Of a stretch of 64,000 bases of DNA, positions 24,952-32,900 are shown in pieces; positions within the stretch are counted from its first letter, which is position 1, and each line of letters opens with the position of its first letter. A model generated the notes under the pieces. The model saw nothing but the letters and a program-made list of their open reading frames with translations, was not told where the DNA came from and did no database searches. The stretch comes from Pseudomonas lutea. Its GTDB lineage: Bacteria; Pseudomonadota; Gammaproteobacteria; Pseudomonadales; Pseudomonadaceae. The position numbers and the translations under genes are program-made. The DNA is taken from contig NZ_JRMB01000002.1 of assembly GCF_000759445.1 (NCBI RefSeq), positions 124,001 through 188,000 on the forward strand, given 5' to 3'.

Positions 24952-27099
24952 ATGACGCGCCAATTACGCCAGCTTCGCGAAACATCCGCCACTCACACGC
25001 TGTGCCAGCGTTTTCAGGCCGTGCGCGACCGTACCGAATTTCTGGTTGAGCCACTCAGTGCCGAAGACATGGTGGTGCAGTCGATGCCCGACGCCAGCCC
25101 GGCCAAGTGGCACATGGCGCACACCACCTGGTTTTTCGAAACCTTCCTGCTAATCCCCAACCTGCCAGGCTACGCAGTTTTCGATCCGACCTTCGGGTAT
25201 CTGTTCAATTCCTATTACGAAGCCGTTGGCCCGCGCCACCCTCGTCCGCAGCGCGGTCTGATGACGCGGCCCAGCGTGGATCAAGTGCTGGCCTATCGCA
25301 AGCACGTCGATGAAAACATGACGACGCTGCTGATGACGCCGCTGAGCGATGAGATGAGCAGCCTGATCGAACTGGGGCTGGCTCACGAAGAGCAGCATCA
25401 GGAACTGTTGTTAATGGACATTCTCCATCTGTTCAGCTTGTCCTCACTCAAACCTGCCTACAGCCCGCGCTGGCCAAAAGACATGTCAGGCCGCCGCGGG
25501 CATTTCAAGCCGCTGAGTGCCGGGCTCACTGAAATCGGTCATGACGGCGACGGGTTTGCCTTCGACAACGAAGGCCCGCGTCATACCACCTATCTGCAGT
25601 CGTTCGAAATCAGCGATCGGCTGGTCACCAATGGTGAATGGTTGAGCTTCATTGCCGACGGCGGTTATCACACGGCGTCCCTGTGGCTGTCGGAAGGCTG
25701 GACGCTGGTGCAGGAACACGGCTGGAATTCGCCGATGTACTGGCAACACGACGAAAACGGCTGGAAGCGCATGAGCCTGCGAGGCCTGGAGGGCATTGAC
25801 CCCTCTGCGCCGGTGACGCACATCAGTTATTACGAAGCGGCCGCCTATGCCAACTGGGCCGATGCACGCCTGCCCACTGAGGCGGAATGGGAGGCTGCCG
25901 CACGCGCGGGCTTGCTTGAACAGGTCGATGACGTCGCCTGGCAGTGGACCCAAAGTGCCTACAGCGCTTACCCGGGCTTCAAGCCTTCGATGGGCGCGGT
26001 CGGCGAGTACAACGGCAAATTCATGGTCAACCAGATGGTCCTGCGCGGCGGCGCCAGCGTCACTTCGCCCGAGCATTGCCGTCTGACGTACCGCAACTTC
26101 TTCCACGCCGACAAGCGCTGGATGGTGTCCGGCCTGCGCCTGGCACGCGACAGCCGTCAGCCGGGCGTCGTGGACCCCAACGACAGCGAGTTTGCCCGCG
26201 ACGTGGTCGCCGGTCTCGGCGCACCGGTCAAAACCCTGTCACCCAAATACTTTTATGACGCAGCGGGCTCCGATCTTTTCGAGTCGATCTGCGAGACGGC
26301 CGAGTACTACCCGACCCGCGCCGAGACCGGCCTGCTGAAAGGCATCGCCGGGCAGATCGCGGCGAGCATCCCGGCAGGCGCAGCGCTGGTGGAGTTTGGC
26401 AGCGGTGCAAGCGAGAAGACTCGTCTGGTGCTGGATGCCGCGCCGCACATTGCGGTGTACGTGCCCATCGACATCAGTGCAACAGCCCTGAACAAGGCCG
26501 CGCGCGCTTTGCGCCAGCGCTATCCGGCGCTGACTGTTGCGCCGCAGGTTGACGACTTCACCCGCGTGCTGACGCTGCCCGAAGAAGCGGACGGCCATAC
26601 CCGCGTAGGCTTCTTTCCGGGCTCGACCATTGGCAATTTCACGCACCAGCAGGCGGTGGATTTCCTTCACCGCGCCCACGACGTGCTGGGCGAGAACGCG
26701 CATTTCATCGTCGGCGTCGATCTGGTCAAGGATGAGCAAACGCTGGTCGCGGCGTACGACGATGCCGAAGGCGTTACCGCGCAGTTCAACAAAAACCTGC
26801 TGACGCGCATCAACCGCGAGCTGCATGCCGATTTCGACGTGGCTGCGTTCGATCACCTGGCGGTCTGGAATGCAGAGCAGGCGTGCATGGAAATGCACCT
26901 GGTCAGCCGCCGGCAGCAGAGCGTTACCGTGGCCGGCCACACTTTCCGCTTCGCCGCCGGTGAACGGCTGCACACCGAGAACTCTCACAAGTTCACGGTG
27001 GAATCGTTCACCGACCTGGCCGCGCGTGGCGGGTGGAGCGTCAGTGAGCACTGGGTCAGCGACGCGCCGGAGGTGGCGCTGTTCAGCCTGCGAGCGTGA
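24952..27099 (+). CDS. Fused ergothioneine enzyme: EgtB sulfoxide synthase + EgtD histidine methyltransferase
   Basis: A 715-residue single chain. Residues about 1-400 are EgtB: a DinB-like domain with candidate iron ligands His54 or His57 (KWHMAHTTW) plus H145-x3-H149-x-E151 (HEEQHQE), then an FGE-sulfatase-type domain (RLPTEAEWEAAARAG, LRGGASVTSPEHCR). Residues about 410-715 are EgtD: SPKYFYDAAGSDLFE, EYYPTRAE, the SAM motif VEFGSG (480-485), FFPGSTIGNFT and RINRELHADFD. EgtD trimethylates histidine to hercynine with SAM. EgtB then adds sulfur from cysteine or glutamylcysteine using O2 and Fe(II). There is no stop or frameshift between the halves. The order is the reverse of fungal Egt1. 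egtA, egtC and egtE are not in the window. Confidence 0.9.
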   Translation: MTRQLRQLRETSATHTLCQRFQAVRDRTEFLVEPLSAEDMVVQSMPDASPAKWHMAHTTWFFETFLLIPNLPGYAVFDPTFGYLFNSYYEAVGPRHPRPQRGLMTRPSVDQVLAYRKHVDENMTTLLMTPLSDEMSSLIELGLAHEEQHQELLLMDILHLFSLSSLKPAYSPRWPKDMSGRRGHFKPLSAGLTEIGHDGDGFAFDNEGPRHTTYLQSFEISDRLVTNGEWLSFIADGGYHTASLWLSEGWTLVQEHGWNSPMYWQHDENGWKRMSLRGLEGIDPSAPVTHISYYEAAAYANWADARLPTEAEWEAAARAGLLEQVDDVAWQWTQSAYSAYPGFKPSMGAVGEYNGKFMVNQMVLRGGASVTSPEHCRLTYRNFFHADKRWMVSGLRLARDSRQPGVVDPNDSEFARDVVAGLGAPVKTLSPKYFYDAAGSDLFESICETAEYYPTRAETGLLKGIAGQIAASIPAGAALVEFGSGASEKTRLVLDAAPHIAVYVPIDISATALNKAARALRQRYPALTVAPQVDDFTRVLTLPEEADGHTRVGFFPGSTIGNFTHQQAVDFLHRAHDVLGENAHFIVGVDLVKDEQTLVAAYDDAEGVTAQFNKNLLTRINRELHADFDVAAFDHLAVWNAEQACMEMHLVSRRQQSVTVAGHTFRFAAGERLHTENSHKFTVESFTDLAARGGWSVSEHWVSDAPEVALFSLRA

Positions 27100-27149
27100 T
27101 GGGCAATGCATAGGGGCGATTGCTCCCGCGCATGCTGTAGAACCGAACT

Positions 27150-27236
27150 GTAGGAGCCGGCTTGCTGGCGAAAGCGTTGTGTCAGCGCCTACACCACTGG
27201 CTGACACAACCGGTTCGCCAGCAAGCCGGCTCCTAC
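27150..27236. repeat. REP doublet (REPIN-like palindrome)
   Basis: Two copies of a Pseudomonas REP (each beginning GTAGGAGCCGGCTTGCTGGC on its own strand) face each other at 27150-27172 and 27214-27236. The bases between also form an inverted repeat (GTTGTGTCAGC / GCTGACACAAC), so the whole 87 bases can fold into one long hairpin with a short loop. This is the structure of a REPIN, mobilised by RAYT transposases. No RAYT gene is in the window. It also follows the ergothioneine gene and could protect or terminate its mRNA. Confidence 0.85.
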
Positions 27237-27237
27237 G

Positions 27238-27363
27238 GTAGATCGACGGCGCCGCCCAGTTTTACGCACGCCGCGACATCCGTAGAGGCGCTGCTGCCTG
27301 AGGTCTCGCACGTCGCGACAGCCGTAGAGGCGTTGCTACTTAAGGTCAAGCACGTCGCGGCAA
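27238..27363. repeat. Degenerate tandem repeat, 42-base unit
   Basis: Units at 27280-27321 and 27322-27363 both begin CCGTAGAGGCG and end with a GCACGTCGCG-type motif. The preceding 42 bases (27238-27279) end GCACGCCGCGACAT and look like a more decayed copy. The unit length is exactly 42 bases, a multiple of three, so frames stay open across it and create artificial 14-residue protein repeats. It lies between two REP doublets. Confidence 0.6.
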
Positions 27364-27404
27364 ACGTGGACCCATACGCACCCGCATCTGTAGACGCCGA
27401 ACCT

Positions 27405-27492
27405 GTAGGAGCCGGCTTGCTGGCGAAAGCGTCGTTCCATCCACCGCAACAAATGGATGACGCAACGGCTTTGCCAGCACGCCGCCTCCTCC
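27405..27492. repeat. Decayed REP doublet
   Basis: An intact REP arm begins at 27405 (GTAGGAGCCGGCTTGCTGGC). The opposite arm at about 27470-27492 has several substitutions (TTTGCCAGCACGCCGCC followed by TCCTCC). The middle keeps an inverted CCATCC / GGATG pair. It appears to be an older copy of the element at 27150. Confidence 0.65.
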
Positions 27493-27635
27493 GATGGATG
27501 GCTCTCGCGGACATGCCGTACAGGAATCTTAATTGTCATTTGTAAAATGGCGCTGGTAGGATCCGTTAGCACCCTCACGGATTTCGGCAGTCACGCCGGG
27601 AATTGAGTAAAACAATAATTAACAGGGAGTCAGCG

Positions 27636-28733
27636 ATGACGGCACAGGTAGCCCCTGCCGAATGCGCGAGCCAGCCACTGGCCTGCGACACCGTTCTGTT
27701 CGACGTACGCAATCATATTGGCCACCTCACCCTTAATCGCCCTCAAGGCCTCAACGCCATTGATCTGCCCATGATTCGCCAGCTGCAGTCCCGACTGGAC
27801 GCATGGGCGAAGGATGACGACGTCTACGCCGTGGTCTTGCGCGGGTCCGGCGAGAAGGCTTTCTGCGCAGGTGGCGACATTCGTTCGCTCTACGACAGCT
27901 TCAAAAACGGCCGCACCGAGCATGAGGACTTCTTCGTCGAAGAATATGCCCTCGACCTGACCCTTCATCATTACCGCAAACCCGTCGTCGCCCTGATGGA
28001 CGGCCTGGTGCTGGGCGGTGGTATGGGCCTGGCGCAAGCCGCCGACCTGCGCGTGGTCACCGAGCGCAGCCGACTGGCGATGCCGGAAGTCGCGATTGGT
28101 TACTTCCCTGATGTGGGCGGCAGTTACTTCCTCTCCCGCGTGCCGGGCGAGCTGGGCATCTATCTGGGCGTCAGCGGCGTGCAGGTACAGGCGGCCGACG
28201 CGCTGTATTGCGGACTGGCAAACTGGTACCTAGACAGCGCGCGCCTCGATGAACTCGATCTGCAGCTGGATAACCTCAGGTGGAGCCTGACCCCACTCAA
28301 AGACTTGCAGGGCACGCTGGCCAAACTGGGCGTGCAGCATCTGCCCGGCCCGCCGCTGGCCAGCCTGCGTCCGGCCATCGATCATTTTTTCGCCTTGCCA
28401 GACGTGCCAAGTATCATCGAGCAGTTGATGGAGGTGCGCGTGTTCGATACCCATGTGTGGGCGATGGACACCGCACACTTGATGCAAACCCGCTCACCGC
28501 TGGCGATGGCAGTCACGCTGGAGCTGTTGCGCCGCGGCCGGCATCTGACGCTGGAGCAATGCTTCGCCCTGGAGCTGCATCTGGATCGCCAGTGGTTTGA
28601 GCGTGGTGACCTGATCGAAGGCATTCGTGCCCTGATCGTAGACAAAGACAAGAAACCGCAATGGAGCCCTTCCAGCGTGCAGGCATTGAATGCCGAGCAC
28701 GTGGCAAGCTTCTTCAGCGGTCATGAGGCCTGA
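27636..28733 (+). CDS. 3-hydroxyisobutyryl-CoA hydrolase
   Basis: A 365-residue member of the crotonase superfamily in the HIBCH branch. The oxyanion segments are AFCAGGDIRSLY (76-87) and LVLGGGMGLAQAA (125-137), and Glu151 and Asp159 in MPEVAIGYFPDVGGSYFLSR correspond to the catalytic residues of human HIBCH. The long C-terminus is typical of HIBCH rather than of simple enoyl-CoA hydratases. It releases 3-hydroxyisobutyrate from its CoA ester in valine breakdown. The ATG at 27636 follows CAGGGAG. The acyl-CoA dehydrogenase gene starts three bases after its stop, forming an operon. Confidence 0.85.
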   Translation: MTAQVAPAECASQPLACDTVLFDVRNHIGHLTLNRPQGLNAIDLPMIRQLQSRLDAWAKDDDVYAVVLRGSGEKAFCAGGDIRSLYDSFKNGRTEHEDFFVEEYALDLTLHHYRKPVVALMDGLVLGGGMGLAQAADLRVVTERSRLAMPEVAIGYFPDVGGSYFLSRVPGELGIYLGVSGVQVQAADALYCGLANWYLDSARLDELDLQLDNLRWSLTPLKDLQGTLAKLGVQHLPGPPLASLRPAIDHFFALPDVPSIIEQLMEVRVFDTHVWAMDTAHLMQTRSPLAMAVTLELLRRGRHLTLEQCFALELHLDRQWFERGDLIEGIRALIVDKDKKPQWSPSSVQALNAEHVASFFSGHEA

Positions 28734-28736
28734 CCT

Positions 28737-29888
28737 ATGCAAGATCTTGAACTGACCGAAGAACAAGTGATGATCCGCGACATGGCGCGAGATTTTGCGC
28801 GCAATGAAATCGCCCCCCACGCGCAGGCCTGGGAGAAAGCCGGCTGGATCGACGACGCGCTCGTCGCCAAGCTTGGTGAGCTGGGCCTGCTGGGCATGAT
28901 CGTCCCCGAGCAATGGGGCGGCAGCTACATCGATTACGTGGCCTACGCCTTGGCGGTCGAAGAAATCTCCGCCGCAGATGGCGCCACCGGCACGCTGATG
29001 AGCGTGCACAGTTCAGTGGGCTGCGGGCCGGTCCTCAACTATGGCAGCGAGGCGCAGAAACAGCAGTGGCTGGAAAAACTCGCCAGCGGACAGGCCATTG
29101 GCTGCTTCTGCCTGACCGAACCGCAAGCCGGTTCCGAGGCGCACAACCTGCGCACCCGTGCGGAGCTGAAAGACGGTGAATGGGTGCTCAACGGCGCCAA
29201 GCAGTTCGTCAGCAACGGCAAACGCGCGCAGTTGGCGATCGTCTTTGCCGTGACCGACCCTGAGTTGGGCAAGCGTGGCCTGTCGGCATTTCTGGTGCCG
29301 ACGGAAAACCCGGGTTATCGGGTCGACCGCCTGGAACACAAGATGGGCATCCGCGCCTCCGACACTTGCGCGGTGACGCTCAGCGACTGCCGCATCCCCG
29401 CCGACAACCTGCTGGGTGAGCGCGGTAAAGGCCTGTCGATCGCCCTCTCCAACCTGGAAGGCGGGCGCATCGGCATTGCCGCTCAGGCGCTGGGCATTGC
29501 GCGTGCGGCATTCGAAGCCGCACTGGGTTACGCCCGCGAGCGCGTGCAGTTCGACAAGCCGATCATCGAACACCAAAGCGTCGCCAATCTGCTGGCCGAC
29601 ATGCACACCCGTATCAATGCCACGCGCCTATTGGTGTTGCACGCCGCACGCTTGCGCACGGCGGGCAAACCCTGTCTGTCGGAAGCATCGCAGGCCAAGC
29701 TGTTCGCCTCGGAAATGGCCGAATGGGTGTGTTCCAAAGCGGTGCAGATCCACGGGGGCTATGGCTATCTGGAGGATTACCCGGTGGAGCGATATTACCG
29801 GGACGCACGGATCACCCAGATATATGAAGGCTCCAGCGAGATCCAGCGGCTGCTGATCGCTCGCGAGCTGCGGCATTACGCGCTGTAA
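28737..29888 (+). CDS. Acyl-CoA dehydrogenase (probably isobutyryl-CoA)
   Basis: A 383-residue FAD acyl-CoA dehydrogenase. [20 protein letters not shown] and [20 protein letters not shown] are the FAD-binding signatures, [20 protein letters not shown] is the C-terminal domain motif, and the catalytic glutamate lies in [16 protein letters not shown]. Its place directly after the HIBCH gene suggests oxidation of isobutyryl-CoA or 2-methyl-branched acyl-CoA in valine/isoleucine catabolism. Substrate specificity cannot be read from the sequence alone. Electrons pass to ETF. Confidence 0.88.
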   Translation: MQDLELTEEQVMIRDMARDFARNEIAPHAQAWEKAGWIDDALVAKLGELGLLGMIVPEQWGGSYIDYVAYALAVEEISAADGATGTLMSVHSSVGCGPVLNYGSEAQKQQWLEKLASGQAIGCFCLTEPQAGSEAHNLRTRAELKDGEWVLNGAKQFVSNGKRAQLAIVFAVTDPELGKRGLSAFLVPTENPGYRVDRLEHKMGIRASDTCAVTLSDCRIPADNLLGERGKGLSIALSNLEGGRIGIAAQALGIARAAFEAALGYARERVQFDKPIIEHQSVANLLADMHTRINATRLLVLHAARLRTAGKPCLSEASQAKLFASEMAEWVCSKAVQIHGGYGYLEDYPVERYYRDARITQIYEGSSEIQRLLIARELRHYAL

Positions 29889-29945
29889 CGGGCAAGCCGG
29901 CTCGATGTCGAGCCGGGACCTGCTTCATTGCGGCGGTCGTAACGT

Positions 29946-32900
29946 TCAGAGCGTTGGCAATACAAAATTGTGCCGCCCTAGACGCAGTATCAACAGCGTC
30001 ACCGAGTCGGCGTTGGCCAGCAGGACACGGCTGCGTTTTTGCGCATCGCTCAGAAACACATGCCGTGCCTCCTCCAGCGTGCGGGTCTTGGTCAGTGCAA
30101 GAACGGCGTTATACGCCTCGCTGTCCTCGGGATTCAGATCCCCCCACTCGCCGTCCTTCATGTGTACAAACAAATCTTCCCGGTGACTGGTGTGGGAAAG
30201 CCCCTCGTTCTGCAGCCGCTCCAGATCCGCCTTGAGCTGAATGCTGTTGGCACTGTCGGCGACGATCAGGTCTGGGTACGGCGCGGCGGTTTCCAGGTAC
30301 GCGATGTCGTGTGTGCCCAGAACCAGATGCGAAAGCTCATGAATCAAAGTGGCCGCACGGTGATGGGCCGGCATGTCAAAATCCGGCGCGCTGGCGCTGA
30401 GCGCGAATGGCGGAACTTCGAAAAACCGCTCCGTCAGGAACACCCTCCTCTTGGGGTCCGACCTGATGATGAACGCCACCGTATTCTCGTTACCCGGGCG
30501 GGTGGACCCCACCACAAAGCGCGGCGATGAATAAGGCGACAGCGAAGCATCCATGACCTCGTCGAACAGCGCCTTGATCGTGCGCTCGGTCTCGATCAAC
30601 AGGTCCGCGCCGGGCGGGGTCACGCCAAAGAAGTCGCCGACGATCTCAAGCACGCGCTCGTCCACCGGCATCTCCGGGGTGTGCACGTTCAGGTTGTCGA
30701 GGCAGTTTTCCAGATAGCGCTTGGCTTGCAGGTGCGCTTCGCCGATGTTCAGCGCCCGTTCACGGTAAATCTTGCGAATCTCCGGCATGCCCGTGGCTTC
30801 GATGATCAGCGCGTCCTCGGCCGTGGTTTCGGCACCTTCGGCGCGCATCTTGGTCAGCAGGCCACCGCCGCCTTTCAAGCCTGCATCGAGGTCCAGCTGC
30901 CAGCGCTGGTGCCCGTCCAGCTTGAGGCCGGGCCCAGGGCTGCCGTCTTCGCCGGTGATCAGCCAGCGGCCATCCTCACTGCGGCGCTGGACTTGATACA
31001 CCCGCCCCCCGACTGCCGCGTAAACCTTCTCGGTCTTGCCATCCAGGTAAAGGCTCAACAATTCATCGCGCTTGAGCTCGCTCAACGAGACGTTTCTGGC
31101 CTCCAGCGCGTGCAAGCGCTTGAGCTGCTCGGGGGTCAACCGTAACCCTGCCCACTCGAAAGTGGTCGAGGTGGACTCTTCACCCGTCGACAGCTCGCCG
31201 GCAATCAGATCATCCTTTTCGGCCTGCTCGCGTGCCGCCGCCATCACGCCCAGCGCAGCCGAGAATTCGGACAGGGCCTCGCCCCAACGACGCCCCGAAG
31301 CAGACGCCGCCGAAGCACGAAACAAGGTATGGCTTTGCCACAGCGCGACCATCGTGGCGAGTTTGCCTGGCAAGAGGCTCAACACCTGTTCCAGCCCCAG
31401 CAGGCCAAGAAACTTACTGGACGCTTGATCCGCCTGCGCGGTGGTCACTGTATTCGCAACGCCCATGTCGATCAGCAGGTTTACCGTGTCCCTGAACATG
31501 AAGTGGAGTGCATTGCCCTTCTCCTCTGCCAGTGCCACCGTGACCGGCCCCGGTGCCCGCGTCGGAACATCGCCGAAACCCTCGGCGAAAAACGGCAAAT
31601 GGGGTTCGATGAACCCCCCATGCTCGTAACGTCTGCGCACCTCGGCCTCAAGACGATCCAGAAGCATCTGCTGCAACAGCTCATCGTTGCGGATATCGGC
31701 CAGCAGCGCGGCCGAGTCCGGGTACTCACGAAACACGAAGCCCGGATGGACGATCGCGTGCAGGACAACAGGGCCTGCGCCAGGGTCGCGCGGGCAAATC
31801 AGGTACATCCCCTTCACCGTATCCGGCGTCATGCCTTCGTCAGCCACCAGCCGAAGGGGGCTGATGATCACCGTGCTGTCGTCCACCGGCACGCGGGCGA
31901 TCCCGTCCGGCATCTCGACGATGCGGGAGATGAACGCATACGCGCGCTCGCTCAGGGTGCCCTCGAGTTTTTGTTGCATTGCCACGGCCTGCAGCATCGG
32001 CGGGAACTGATCGACGTACAGTTTGAGACGCCTGGACCAGTCCGGCGCCGCAGGATCGAGTGATCGACGCAGCAATGCCAGGAAGGCAGTACCGACATCC
32101 ACGTGCCGGACCATGCTGCGCAAATAGTGAGGGGTGAGCAGACTGACCGCGTCGGGGTGTTTGGCGGATTCCACCGTCAGCATGCCGTCCGGGATGTCGA
32201 CGAAACGGTTGACCGCATAGTCGGTTAACGATTCGCGAGTGACGACGGTGGCTGCGGGAACGCCCGAGGGTATTTGTCCCAAGCCGGGCAAAGCAGGCAC
32301 ATAGCGGCGCAAGGTGATGGTGATCTGGTCCGGGTCCCAATGCTTCTCGGGAAAGTCCCTGGCGAACTGATCGAGTAGCCGGTCGCGCGCATATTCACCC
32401 AGCGGCGGGATGCCGAACAGGAAATCCTCTCCATCGCTGGTCGCCAGGTAGTAACGGCGCCAGATCGCATTGTAGGTCTTCAGGTCAGTGACAGACGCCG
32501 TCCGCAGCCATTGGGGCAGCAACTCTTCGAACAGCGTGCCGTCGAGGCGTAATGCCAGGCTGTCGAGCATGACGACAAGTTGATCATCGAGCTCGGTAGA
32601 TCGGGCCAGTGCGCCAAACAAACGTGCTTCGAATCGACAGCGTCGTGCGCGTGCACACAGTTGCTCAAGACTTTGCTGCTGCCGGTCGAAAATAGTCTGC
32701 TGCAACGCTTCGATCGCATGTCCGTCCACCCGCTGCAGGTTCAGGCGCATCGGTGCATCGCGATCCTGCGCCAGTAAATGACGCAGCAGCAGTTCTCCGC
32801 GCACATCGAGCAATCGCAGCCAGCGCTCGCGGTGCGCGCCGCGCAGGGCGCCGAGCACTTTGGCACTCAACGCCTGCATCGAATCGTAATTGCGCCAGCC

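Larger units (their letters stand above)
27100..27635. other. Repeat-rich intergenic region
   Basis: About 535 bases between the ergothioneine gene and the hydrolase gene. It contains a perfect REP doublet (27150-27236), a short degenerate tandem repeat of 42-base units (27238-27363) and a second, decayed REP doublet (27405-27492), listed individually. The last 100 bases before 27636 carry the promoter and the ribosome site CAGGGAG of the valine-degradation genes. Open frames crossing the repeats are not believable genes. Confidence 0.7.

Noticed and set aside
24701..24952. 83-codon open frame before the ergothioneine gene
   Set aside because: Arg/Cys-rich sequence without a ribosome site, ending exactly on the next start codon by chance.
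27238..27363. Possible CRISPR array
   Set aside because: Units are directly adjacent without unique spacers, are degenerate, and there are no cas genes.
27162..27545. 127-codon open frame across the repeat region
   Set aside because: Its protein repeats come from the 42-base tandem repeat and REP sequence, and it has no initiation site.
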